64,000 nt of DNA from positions 506,727 through 570,726 of the forward strand of contig NZ_AUGT01000009.1 of the NCBI RefSeq assembly GCF_000422805.1, in the 5' to 3' direction. The first letter of the stretch is position 1; every line of letters begins with the position of its first letter. A model generated the notes under the pieces. The model was not told where the DNA came from. It saw only the letters and a list, made by a program, of their open reading frames with translations, and ran no database searches. Below, piece by piece: positions 56,477 to 64,000 of this stretch. The translations under genes were made by a program, and so were the position numbers. This stretch comes from Nocardioides halotolerans DSM 19273. Its GTDB lineage: Bacteria > Actinomycetota > Actinomycetes > Propionibacteriales > Nocardioidaceae.

Positions 56477-56769
56477 CTGAATCCGCGAACGACACCGTGA
56501 CCGGCGCCGCCGCGCACGACCGCCGCAGCCGCAAGGTCCGCGAGGGCCTGGTGGTCAGCGACAAGATGGACAAGACCGTCGTCGTGGCCGTCGAGGACCG
56601 CGTCAAGCACGCGCTCTACGGCAAGGTGCTGCGCCAGACCTCGCGCCTGAAGGCCCATGACGAGCAGAACGAGTGCGGCACCGGTGACCGGGTCCTGATC
56701 ATGGAGACCCGCCCGCTGTCCGCCACGAAGCGCTGGCGCGTCGTTCAGGTTCTGGAAAAGGCGAAGTAA
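56473..56769 (+). CDS. rpsQ: 30S ribosomal protein S17
   Basis: 98 residues from GTG 56473. An N-terminal extension of about 20 residues precedes the OB fold ([27 protein letters not shown]). Primary 16S rRNA binder. The stop and the L14 ATG share one base (TAATG). Confidence 0.97.
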   Translation: MTESANDTVTGAAAHDRRSRKVREGLVVSDKMDKTVVVAVEDRVKHALYGKVLRQTSRLKAHDEQNECGTGDRVLIMETRPLSATKRWRVVQVLEKAK

Positions 56770-57137
56770 TGATCCAGCAGGAGAGCCGTCTCAAGGTCGC
56801 CGACAACACCGGCGCCAAGGAGATTCTGTGCATCCGTGTCCTCGGTGGCTCGGGCCGGCGCTACGCCGGCATCGGTGACACCATCGTGGCCACGGTCAAG
56901 GACGCCATCCCCGGCGGCAACGTCAAGAAGGGCGACGTCGTCAAGGCGGTCGTGGTCCGCACCGTCAAGGAGCGTCGCCGCCCCGACGGGTCCTACATCA
57001 AGTTCGACGAGAACGCCGCGGTGATCCTCCGCCAGGACGGCGAGCCGCGCGGCACCCGCATCTTCGGCCCGGTGGGCCGCGAGCTGCGCGACAAGCGGTT
57101 CATGAAGATCATCTCGCTGGCACCGGAGGTGCTGTGA
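56769..57137 (+). CDS. rplN: 50S ribosomal protein L14
   Basis: 122 residues, the exact family length. [28 protein letters not shown] and [24 protein letters not shown] are conserved; it forms an intersubunit bridge. Coupled to L24 by one shared base. Confidence 0.98.
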   Translation: MIQQESRLKVADNTGAKEILCIRVLGGSGRRYAGIGDTIVATVKDAIPGGNVKKGDVVKAVVVRTVKERRRPDGSYIKFDENAAVILRQDGEPRGTRIFGPVGRELRDKRFMKIISLAPEVL

Positions 57138-57538
57138 TGGCCCAGAGCCCCAAGAGCCAGAGCCCCAAGAAGGCCCAGCCCAAGAGCCTCAACATCAAGA
57201 AGGGCGACACCGTCAAGGTCGTCGCCGGTCGTGACAAGGGCGCCGAGGGCAAGGTCATCCAGGTGCTCCGCGAGGAGCACCGGGTGATCGTCGAGGGCGT
57301 CAACCGCGTCAAGCGGCACACCAAGGTCGTCAACCAGGGCGGTCGCGCCGGCAACACCGGCGGGATCATCACCGCCGAGGCGCCGATCCACGTCTCCAAC
57401 GTGGTCCTGGTCGACGGCAAGGGCGTGACCCGCGTGGGCTTCCGTCGCGACACCGTCACCAAGCGTCGCCCCGACGGCTCGACCTACACCGCCGAGCGCA
57501 GCGTGCGCATCTCCCGCAAGACCGGCAAGGACATCTGA
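57137..57538 (+). CDS. rplX: 50S ribosomal protein L24
   Basis: 133 residues from ATG 57137; a GTG one codon before is possible. An unusual N-terminus with repeated [10 protein letters not shown] precedes the KOW domain ([24 protein letters not shown]). L24 is normally about 105 residues. One of the first proteins in 50S assembly. The stop shares one base with the L5 ATG. Confidence 0.96.
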   Translation: MAQSPKSQSPKKAQPKSLNIKKGDTVKVVAGRDKGAEGKVIQVLREEHRVIVEGVNRVKRHTKVVNQGGRAGNTGGIITAEAPIHVSNVVLVDGKGVTRVGFRRDTVTKRRPDGSTYTAERSVRISRKTGKDI

Positions 57539-58161
57539 TGAGCGACACCGCCACCGCGGCCCCCGAGACCGACGAGACGCCGGCCAAGCCCGCGCGCCCC
57601 TCGTCGTCCGCACCGGTGACCCCGCGACTCAAGACCCGCTACCGCGAGGAGATCCTCCCTGCGCTGCGGTCGGAGTTCGAGATCGCCAACGTCATGCAGG
57701 TCCCCGGCCTGGTCAAGATCGTGGTCAACATGGGCGTGGGCGAGGCCGCTCGCGACTCCAAGCTGATCGAGGGCGCCATCAAGGACCTCACCGCGATCAC
57801 CGGCCAGAAGCCGCGCGTCACCGAGGCCCGCAAGTCGATCGCGCAGTTCAAGCTGCGCGAGGGCATGCCGATCGGCGCGCACGTCACCTTGCGCGGCGAC
57901 CGGATGTGGGAGTTCCTCGACCGGCTCCTGTCGCTGGCGCTGCCCCGCATCCGCGACTTCCGCGGCCTCTCGCCGCGGCAGTTCGACGGCAAGGGCAACT
58001 ACACCTTCGGTCTCACCGAGCAGGTCATGTTCCACGAGATCGACCAGGACCGCATCGACCGCAGCCGCGGCATGGACATCACCATCGTGACCACGGCCAC
58101 CGACGACGACCAGGGCCGCGCGCTGCTGAAGCAGCTCGGGTTCCCGTTCCAGGACCGCTGA
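57538..58161 (+). CDS. rplE: 50S ribosomal protein L5
   Basis: 207 residues. An acidic-Pro N-terminal stretch (about 1-25) precedes the conserved [19 protein letters not shown] and [15 protein letters not shown]. Binds 5S rRNA. The type Z S14 gene begins 15 nt after its stop with AGGAGAGA in between. Confidence 0.97.
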   Translation: MSDTATAAPETDETPAKPARPSSSAPVTPRLKTRYREEILPALRSEFEIANVMQVPGLVKIVVNMGVGEAARDSKLIEGAIKDLTAITGQKPRVTEARKSIAQFKLREGMPIGAHVTLRGDRMWEFLDRLLSLALPRIRDFRGLSPRQFDGKGNYTFGLTEQVMFHEIDQDRIDRSRGMDITIVTTATDDDQGRALLKQLGFPFQDR

Positions 58162-58176
58162 GGTCAGGAGAGAGAC

Positions 58177-58362
58177 ATGGCGAAGACTGCACTCAAGGTC
58201 AAGGCGGCCCGCAAGCCCAAGTTCGCGGTCCGCGGCTACACCCGTTGCCAGCGCTGCGGCCGGCCCAAGGCCGTCTACCGCAAGTTCGGCCTGTGCCGCA
58301 TCTGCCTGCGCGAGATGGCGCACCGCGGAGAGCTGCCCGGCGTCACCAAGTCGAGCTGGTAG
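58177..58362 (+). CDS. rpsZ: 30S ribosomal protein S14, zinc type
   Basis: 61 residues. It is the short, zinc-binding form of S14: CQRCGRPK (C24, C27) and LCRICLRE (C40, C43). The Zn-type is the housekeeping S14 in most actinobacteria and can be replaced by a Zn-free form under zinc limitation, for which no gene is seen in this window. Followed by a 76-bp gap to rpsH. Confidence 0.97.
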
Positions 58363-58438
58363 CCCCAGACCTACAACACGTCACAGGTCCCCCTGAGCCA
58401 CTTCGGGGCGGAAACCAGACGAGAAGGAACACCGAACC

Positions 58439-58846
58439 ATGACGATGACCGACCCGATCGCAGACATGCTCACCCGTCTGCGCAACGCCAACCAGGCGTT
58501 CCACGACACCGTGTCGATGCCCCACAGCAAGATCAAGGAGGGCGTCGCCGAGATCCTGCAGCAGGAGGGCTACATCGCCTCCTTCGCGGTCGCGGAGCCC
58601 GAGGAGGGCGAGGTCAGCAAGACGCTGACCATCACCCTCAAGTACGGCCGCAACCGCGAGCGCTCGCTCGCCGGCGTCCGCCGGATCAGCAAGCCCGGCC
58701 TCCGCGTCTACGCCAAGCACACCGGCCTCCCCAAGGTACTCGGTGGGCTCGGCGTCGCGATCATCTCGACGAGCCAGGGCCTGCTGACCGACCGTCAGGC
58801 CAACCAGAAGGGCGTGGGTGGGGAAGTCCTCGCCTACGTCTGGTGA
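58439..58846 (+). CDS. rpsH: 30S ribosomal protein S8
   Basis: 135 residues. [58 protein letters not shown] and the [10 protein letters not shown] end are conserved. GAGAAGGA precedes ATG 58439. It binds 16S rRNA and in E. coli represses the spc operon; no such element has been identified here. Confidence 0.98.
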   Translation: MTMTDPIADMLTRLRNANQAFHDTVSMPHSKIKEGVAEILQQEGYIASFAVAEPEEGEVSKTLTITLKYGRNRERSLAGVRRISKPGLRVYAKHTGLPKVLGGLGVAIISTSQGLLTDRQANQKGVGGEVLAYVW

Positions 58847-58870
58847 CGAGAGACCGAGAGAGGTAGAGAA

Positions 58871-59413
58871 ATGTCGCGCATCGGCAAGCTCCCCGTCCCG
58901 GTCCCCGCGGGCGTGGACGTCACGATCGACGGACCCGTGGTGACGGTCAAGGGGCCCAAGGGCACCCTGAGCCACACCGTGGCTGCCCCGATCGTCGTCG
59001 AGAAGGGCGAGGACGGCGTCCTCGACGTCAAGCGTCCCGACGACGAGCGGGTCAGCAGGTCCCTGCACGGGCTGACCCGGACCCTGGTCAACAACATGGT
59101 CGTCGGCGTGACCGACGGCTACGAGAAGCGCCTCGAGATCGTCGGCGTCGGCTACCGCGTGCTGTCCAAGGGCCCCACGCAGCTCGAGTTCCAGCTCGGC
59201 TACAGCCACCCGATCGTCTTCAACGCTCCCGACGGCATCACGTTCGCGGTCGAGAACCCCACCCGCCTCGGCGTGCAGGGCATCGACAAGCAGCTCGTGG
59301 GCGAGGTCGCCGCCAACATCCGCAAGCTTCGCAAGCCCGAGCCCTACAAGGGCAAGGGCGTTCGCTACGCCGGCGAGCACGTCCGCCGCAAGGTCGGAAA
59401 GGCTGGTAAGTGA
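58871..59413 (+). CDS. rplF: 50S ribosomal protein L6
   Basis: 180 residues. Two alpha/beta repeats; [33 protein letters not shown] and the C-terminal [20 protein letters not shown] are typical. GAGAGAGG precedes the ATG. Its stop overlaps a GTG that is a possible L18 start. Confidence 0.98.
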   Translation: MSRIGKLPVPVPAGVDVTIDGPVVTVKGPKGTLSHTVAAPIVVEKGEDGVLDVKRPDDERVSRSLHGLTRTLVNNMVVGVTDGYEKRLEIVGVGYRVLSKGPTQLEFQLGYSHPIVFNAPDGITFAVENPTRLGVQGIDKQLVGEVAANIRKLRKPEPYKGKGVRYAGEHVRRKVGKAGK

Positions 59414-59415
59414 CC

Positions 59416-59799
59416 ATGGCGATCTCTCTCAAGCAGCACAAGCACACCGCGTCGCGCGTCCGCTCGCGCCTGCGCCGCCAGGCGCGGGGCCGCAAGAAGG
59501 TCGCCGGCACGGCCGAGCGCCCGCGTCTGGTCGTCACCCGGTCGTCCAAGCACATCACCGCCCAGGTGGTCGACGACGCCGTCGGCAAGACGATCGCCTT
59601 CGCCTCCACCATGGAGGGCGACCTGCGCTCGCAGTCGGGTGACAAGACCGAGAAGGCCAAGCTGGTCGGCGGCCTCGTCGCCGAGCGCGCCAAGGCAGCC
59701 GGTGTCGAGGGCGTCGTCTTCGACCGGGCCGGCAACAAGTACCACGGTCGCGTGGCCGCCCTGGCCGACGGCGCCCGCGAGGGCGGGCTGACCTTCTGA
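59416..59799 (+). CDS. rplR: 50S ribosomal protein L18
   Basis: 127 residues from ATG 59416; the GTG at 59410 overlapping the L6 stop is an alternative. [35 protein letters not shown] and [24 protein letters not shown] are conserved. Binds 5S rRNA with L5. Confidence 0.96.
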   Translation: MAISLKQHKHTASRVRSRLRRQARGRKKVAGTAERPRLVVTRSSKHITAQVVDDAVGKTIAFASTMEGDLRSQSGDKTEKAKLVGGLVAERAKAAGVEGVVFDRAGNKYHGRVAALADGAREGGLTF

Positions 59800-59860
59800 T
59801 GCCCACTGCGATGTGCACTGTCACGCAGAACCAGACGACGTACGAGATGGAGAACCAGTC

Positions 59861-60484
59861 ATGAGCGGACCCCAGCGCGGCGGAAACCGCGGCGGCGACC
59901 GGCGCGGTGGCCGCGACGACCGACGCGGACAGGGCGCCGACAAGACCGCCTACGTCGAGCGCGTCGTCGCGATCAACCGCGTCGCCAAGGTCGTCAAGGG
60001 CGGTCGCCGGTTCAGCTTCACCGCCCTCGTGGTCGTCGGTGACGGCGACGGCATGGTCGGCGTCGGCTACGGCAAGGCCAAGGAGGTGCCGGCCGCCATC
60101 GCCAAGGGCGTGGAGGAGGCCAAGAAGCACTTCTTCCGCGTGCCCCGCATCCAGGGCACCATCCCGCACCCCGTCCAGGGCGAGAAGGCCGCGGGCGTCG
60201 TCATGCTCCGCCCCGCCGCTCCCGGTACCGGCGTCATCGCCGGTGGCCCGGTGCGCGCCGTGCTGGAGTGCGCCGGCATCCACGACATCCTGAGCAAGTC
60301 GCTCGGGTCGTCCAACCAGATCAACATCGTCCACGCGACCGTCGAGGCGCTGCGCATGCTCGAGCAGCCCGAGGCCGTCGCCGCCCGTCGCGGCCTGCCA
60401 GTCGAGGACGTCGCCCCGGCGGCGCTCCTCAAGGCCCGGGCCGAGCAGCCTGCCGCCGTGCCGGCGGCGGAGGTGTCGTCCTGA
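59861..60484 (+). CDS. rpsE: 30S ribosomal protein S5
   Basis: 207 residues from ATG 59861 (GGAG 8 nt before). A Gly/Arg-rich N-terminus (about 1-30, [19 protein letters not shown]) precedes the double-stranded RNA-binding-like domain ([34 protein letters not shown]). Contributes to accuracy of decoding. A longer upstream reading is less likely given its lack of conservation. Coupled to L30 by one base. Confidence 0.96.
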   Translation: MSGPQRGGNRGGDRRGGRDDRRGQGADKTAYVERVVAINRVAKVVKGGRRFSFTALVVVGDGDGMVGVGYGKAKEVPAAIAKGVEEAKKHFFRVPRIQGTIPHPVQGEKAAGVVMLRPAAPGTGVIAGGPVRAVLECAGIHDILSKSLGSSNQINIVHATVEALRMLEQPEAVAARRGLPVEDVAPAALLKARAEQPAAVPAAEVSS

Positions 60485-60666
60485 TGGCTCAGCTCAAGGT
60501 CCAGCAGAAGCGCTCGACGATCGGCTGCAAGGCCAACCAGCGCGAGACCCTGCGCACGCTCGGTCTCAAGCGCATCGGCGACGTGGTCGTCAAGGAGGAC
60601 CGTCCCGAGATCCGGGGCATGGTCCACACCGTCCGTCACCTCGTGACGGTCGAGGAGGTCGACTGA
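60484..60666 (+). CDS. rpmD: 50S ribosomal protein L30
   Basis: 60 residues, the standard size. [30 protein letters not shown] is conserved. The start overlaps the S5 stop by one base (TGATG). L15 starts 1 bp after its stop codon. Confidence 0.97.
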   Translation: MAQLKVQQKRSTIGCKANQRETLRTLGLKRIGDVVVKEDRPEIRGMVHTVRHLVTVEEVD

Positions 60667-60667
60667 C

Positions 60668-61108
60668 ATGACGCTCAAGCTCCATCACCTGCGCCCCGCG
60701 CCCGGTGCCAGGACCGCGAAGACCCGGGTGGGTCGCGGTGAGGCCTCCAAGGGCAAGACGGCCGGCCGTGGCACCAAGGGCACGAAGGCCCGTTACCAGG
60801 TCCCGTCCGCCTTCGAGGGCGGCCAGATGCCGATCCACATGCGGCTGCCCAAGCTGAAGGGCTTCAAGAACCCCTTCAAGGTCGAGTTCCAGGTCGTCAA
60901 CCTCGACCGCCTCGGCGAGCTCTTCCCCGAGGGTGGCGAGGTCACCGTCGACGCGCTCGTCGCGAAGGGCGCCGTCCGCGACGGCCACCCGGTCAAGGTG
61001 CTCGGCCAGGGCGACATCTCGGTCAAGGTCGACGTCACCGCCCAGGCGTTCTCCGCCTCCGCCAAGGAGAAGATCGAGGCCGCCGGCGGAACCGTCACCG
61101 TCTCATAG
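60668..61108 (+). CDS. rplO: 50S ribosomal protein L15
   Basis: 146 residues. [36 protein letters not shown] and GFEGGQMP-like ([19 protein letters not shown]) are typical. Last ribosomal gene in the operon; a 273-bp gap follows before secY, with a hairpin in the presumed leader. Confidence 0.97.
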   Translation: MTLKLHHLRPAPGARTAKTRVGRGEASKGKTAGRGTKGTKARYQVPSAFEGGQMPIHMRLPKLKGFKNPFKVEFQVVNLDRLGELFPEGGEVTVDALVAKGAVRDGHPVKVLGQGDISVKVDVTAQAFSASAKEKIEAAGGTVTVS

Positions 61109-61323
61109 GCCATGACCCCCGATCCCCGCCCAGCTACGCGCCGCCCCACGGGCGCTCCGCGGCGTTGCCGACTCTCGGTAGACGACCCCGGGTATGCCTT
61201 CGAGCCGGCGCCTTGCGGAGCATCCCGTGGATGCGACGCGTAGCGAGGACGGGAACCGGGGGGCATGACCGACCGTTGGCTCTGTCGGGCCTCCGGCCCC
61301 GCTGGGTTAGGCTGCCGTGGTGC

Positions 61324-61349
61324 TCCGGACGCGTGTGATCGCGTCCGGA
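61324..61349 (+). promoter_or_regulatory. perfect hairpin in the secY leader
   Basis: Arms TCCGGACGCG (61324-61333) and CGCGTCCGGA (61340-61349) flank TGTGAT, 32 nt before the secY start. A TAGGCT hexamer at 61308-61313 is a likely -10, so the hairpin would lie at the very 5' end of the secY mRNA. No good -35 was found. A role in mRNA stability or regulation is possible. Confidence 0.55.
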
Positions 61350-61381
61350 CCTACCGGGCTGAACACGAATAGAGGATCTCT

Positions 61382-62677
61382 GTGCTGACCGCGTTCGCGA
61401 ACGCATTCCGGACTCCGGATCTGCGGCGCAAGCTGCTGTTCGTCCTGATGATCATCGTGGTCTTCCGGGCCGGCTCGCAGATCCCGGCACCCGGCGTCGA
61501 CGTCGGCAACGTCCAGTCGTGCATCAGCGACGTGGACAACACCGGCCTCTACAGCCTGATCAACCTGTTCTCCGGTGGTGCGCTGCTCCAGCTGACCATC
61601 TTCGCGCTCGGGATCATGCCTTACATCACGGCGAGCATCATCCTGCAGCTGCTGGTCGTGGTGATCCCGCGGCTGGAGGCCCTCAAGAAGGAGGGCCAGT
61701 CCGGCCAGACCAAGATCACCCAGTACACCCGCTACCTGACCCTCGGCCTCGCGCTCCTCCAGGCGACCGGCATCGTGGCGCTCGCCCGCTCGGGCAACCT
61801 CCTCCAGGGCTGCGACAAGAGCCTGCTGCACGACAACGGCACCCAGACCTTCCTGGTCATGGTGATCACGATGACCGCCGGCACCGCGGTCATCATGTGG
61901 CTCGGCGAGCTCATCACCGAGCGCGGCGTCGGCAACGGCATGTCGATCATGATCTTCACCCAGGTCATCGCGACCTTCCCGACGACGCTGTGGGCGGTCG
62001 GCCAGGACAAGGGCTGGTGGATCTTCAGCATGGTGCTGGCGATCGGCCTCGTGATCGTCGCCGCCGTCATCTTCATCGAGCAGGCCCAGCGCCGCATCCC
62101 CGTCCAGTACGCCCGGCGGATGGTCGGCCGCAAGATGTTCGGCGGCAGTTCGACCTACATCCCGCTGAAGGTGAACCAGGCCGGCGTCATCCCGGTCATC
62201 TTCGCCTCGTCGCTGCTCTACCTGCCGGCGATGGCCGCCCAGTTCAACCAGACCAACAACTCGGCCTGGGTGCGGTTCATCAACAACTACCTCGTGCGGG
62301 GCAACCACCCGCTCTACATGCTCACGTTCTTCCTGCTCATCGTCTTCTTCACGTATTTCTACGTCTCGATCACCTTCAACCCCCAAGAGGTGGCGGACAA
62401 CATGAAGAAGTACGGCGGCTTCATCCCCGGGATCCGGGCGGGCAAGCCGACCGAGGACTACCTGTCCTACGTCCTGTCCCGCATCACGCTGCCGGGCTCG
62501 CTGTACCTCGGGTTGATCGCCCTGATCCCGTTGATCGCGCTCGTGCTCGTCAACGCGAACCAGAACTTCCCCTTCGGTGGCACGTCGATCCTCATCATGG
62601 TGGGCGTCGCACTCGACACGGTGAAGCAGATCGAGAGCCAGCTCCAGCAGCGCAACTACGAAGGATTCCTGCGCTGA
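61382..62677 (+). CDS. secY: SecY, core subunit of the protein translocase
   Basis: 431 residues from GTG 61382 (AGAGGATC upstream). Ten membrane helices. Conserved blocks: RKLLFVLMIIVVFRAGSQIPAPGVD, LQLTIFALGIMPYITASIILQLLVV, ERGVGNGMSIMIF, and the cytoplasmic loops with QRRIPVQYARR and RAGKPTEDYLSYVLSRITL. Forms the membrane channel used by secreted and inserted proteins. In actinobacteria it is followed by adk and map, as seen here. Confidence 0.98.
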   Translation: MLTAFANAFRTPDLRRKLLFVLMIIVVFRAGSQIPAPGVDVGNVQSCISDVDNTGLYSLINLFSGGALLQLTIFALGIMPYITASIILQLLVVVIPRLEALKKEGQSGQTKITQYTRYLTLGLALLQATGIVALARSGNLLQGCDKSLLHDNGTQTFLVMVITMTAGTAVIMWLGELITERGVGNGMSIMIFTQVIATFPTTLWAVGQDKGWWIFSMVLAIGLVIVAAVIFIEQAQRRIPVQYARRMVGRKMFGGSSTYIPLKVNQAGVIPVIFASSLLYLPAMAAQFNQTNNSAWVRFINNYLVRGNHPLYMLTFFLLIVFFTYFYVSITFNPQEVADNMKKYGGFIPGIRAGKPTEDYLSYVLSRITLPGSLYLGLIALIPLIALVLVNANQNFPFGGTSILIMVGVALDTVKQIESQLQQRNYEGFLR

Positions 62678-62693
62678 TGACACCGAGCACCCA

Positions 62694-63269
62694 GTGCGTC
62701 TGCTGATCATGGGCCCGCCGGGGGCGGGCAAGGGGACCCAGGCGAAGTTCATCGCCGAGCACTTCAAGATCCCGGCCATCTCGACCGGCGACATCTTCCG
62801 CGCCAACGTCTCCCAGGGCACCCCGCTCGGGATCGAGGCGAAGCGCTACATGGACCAGGGCGAGTACGTCCCCGACGAGGTCACCAACCTCATGGTCCGC
62901 AACCGGATCGACGACCCCGACGCGGTGTCCGGGTTCCTGCTCGACGGCTACCCGCGCACCCAGGCGCAGGTCGACGAGCTCGACGGCATGATCGCCTTCA
63001 CCGGTCACCGCCTCGACGCCGTGGTGGTGCTGACCGCCGACCGCGACGAGATCGTCACCCGCCTGCTCCAGCGGGCCGAGGTCGAGGGCCGCGCCGACGA
63101 CACCGAGGACGTCATCCGGCGCCGGCAGGAGGTCTACGCCGAGGAGACCGAGCCGCTCATCGAGATCTACCGCGACCGGGGGATCCTGATCGAGGTCGAC
63201 GGCATGGGCGAGGTCTCCGAGGTCACCCAGCGGATCTTCGAGGCGCTCGACGGGCTCCCCGAGTCCTGA
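62694..63269 (+). CDS. adk: adenylate kinase
   Basis: 191 residues from GTG 62694, the short form without a zinc/LID insert. P-loop MGPPGAGKGTQ (6-16), AMP-binding ISTGDIFRANV and VPDEVTNLMV, LLDGYPRTQAQ and the RAEVEGRADDTEDVIRRRQEVY region are present. Converts AMP plus ATP to 2 ADP. secY ends 16 nt before. Confidence 0.97.
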   Translation: MRLLIMGPPGAGKGTQAKFIAEHFKIPAISTGDIFRANVSQGTPLGIEAKRYMDQGEYVPDEVTNLMVRNRIDDPDAVSGFLLDGYPRTQAQVDELDGMIAFTGHRLDAVVVLTADRDEIVTRLLQRAEVEGRADDTEDVIRRRQEVYAEETEPLIEIYRDRGILIEVDGMGEVSEVTQRIFEALDGLPES

Positions 63270-63288
63270 CCGCTCCCCACCTCCCGTG

Positions 63289-64000
63289 ATGAGCTGGCGC
63301 GACCGCGGGGTCGAGATCAAGACCCCTGAGCAGATCGCCTCGATGCGCCGTGCCGGGCTGGTCGTCTGTGACGCCCTCGAGGCGCTGCGGGCCGCGGTCC
63401 GCCCGGGGGTGAGCACCGCCGAGCTCGACGCGATCGCCGACGACGTGATCCGCTCGGCCAGCGCCACGCCGTCGTTCAAGGGCTACCAGGGCTTCCCGGC
63501 CTCCATCTGCGCCTCGGTCAACGAGCAGGTCGTGCACGGCATCCCGGGCGACCTGCGCCTGGCGGAGGGCGACCTGGTCTCGCTCGACTGCGGCGCGATC
63601 GTCGACGGCTGGCACGGCGACGCGGCGATCACGGTGCCCGTCGGGCAGGTGGCGCCCGAGCTGCTCGCCCTGGTCGCCGACACCGAGGCAGCCATGTGGG
63701 CCGGGATCGCGGCGGCGCGGGCCGGCCGCCGGGTCGGTGACATCTCCGCGGCGGTCGAGGCGCTGCTCCGCGCCCGGGGCGGCTACGGCATCGTCGAGGA
63801 CTACACCGGCCACGGCATCGGCACCGCGATGCACCAGCCTCCCGACGTACCCAACACCGGCCGCGCCGGCCGCGGCGCCCGCCTGGTGCCGGGCATCGCG
63901 CTCGCCGTCGAGCCGATGGTGACGCTCGGCGGCCCCGACACCGACGAGCTCGACGACGGGTGGACCGTCGTGACGACCGACGGCTCGTGGGCGGCGCACG
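63289..64000 (+). CDS. map: methionine aminopeptidase, type I, cut by the window end
   Basis: 237 codons are visible from ATG 63289; the stop lies beyond the window. It removes the initiator Met from new proteins. IKTPEQIASMRRAGLVVCDALEAL, FPASICASVNEQVVHGIPG, LVSLDCGAIVDGWHGDAAITV with the metal Asp residues, TGHGIGTAMHQPPDVPN (His) and ALAVEPMVTLGG (Glu) are all present. 19 nt after adk. The C-terminal metal-binding Glu in EHT-type end is outside the window. Confidence 0.93.
   Translation, partial: MSWRDRGVEIKTPEQIASMRRAGLVVCDALEALRAAVRPGVSTAELDAIADDVIRSASATPSFKGYQGFPASICASVNEQVVHGIPGDLRLAEGDLVSLDCGAIVDGWHGDAAITVPVGQVAPELLALVADTEAAMWAGIAAARAGRRVGDISAAVEALLRARGGYGIVEDYTGHGIGTAMHQPPDVPNTGRAGRGARLVPGIALAVEPMVTLGGPDTDELDDGWTVVTTDGSWAAH

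Overview
This window is from a high-GC actinobacterium, most likely Nocardioides or a close relative in the Propionibacteriales. The evidence is very high third-position GC, many GTG starts, actinobacterial families (DUF3027, DUF2530, DUF4129/DUF4350/MoxR/DUF58, a DUF222-HNH protein, SigE-type sigma factor) and two ribosomal protein operons in the actinobacterial arrangement. This placement is inference from gene content; no rRNA or tRNA gene was seen. There is no sign of plasmid or phage replication or integration genes, so this is chromosome. A striking regulatory habit is leaderless expression: a TANNNT -10 hexamer lies 6-8 nt before the start codon of about a dozen genes.

Layout. 1-3077: end of a PP2C phosphatase / FHA / RDD-FHA signalling set. 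3107-18387: single genes and short operons, including an Asp/Glu racemase divergent from a LysR regulator, signal peptidase I, an acyl-CoA synthetase, a molybdoenzyme with a cytochrome b partner, a HAD-LarE fusion protein, an M50B-like membrane protein, a cold-shock protein, an MFS transporter and a DUF3027 protein. 18388-18671 holds hairpins and dispersed repeats. 18673-23439: DUF2530 protein, AzgA-type purine permease, a secreted protein, and a MarR-MFS pair with a clear palindromic operator.

23608-27962 is the str operon (rpsL, rpsG, fusA, tuf), with a well-formed promoter overlapping the stop codon of the gene before it and a strong terminator after tuf. 28018-51064 (about 23 kb) separates str from the S10 operon and carries accessory genes: a tiny basic repeat peptide, an ABC exporter, a small Ser/Thr kinase and a class III aminotransferase, then trmB, a DUF222-HNH protein with a LexA-type box, a TPR protein, a sigma/anti-sigma-like pair, and the scattered RDD/SpoIIM/DUF58/MoxR/DUF4350/DUF4129 envelope cluster. 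A 600-bp array of dispersed repeats follows. 51065-61108 is an S10-spc ribosomal protein operon (S10 to L15) with extensive TGATG/ATGA translational coupling; secY, adk and the truncated map close the window.

The best candidates for something under-described are the HAD-LarE fusion, the small peptide-ABC-kinase-aminotransferase group between tuf and rpsJ, twin 22-bp palindromes at 15919-16002, and a 22-bp intergenic space at 40069-40090 that appears to hold two overlapping divergent leaderless promoters. None is proven by sequence alone.
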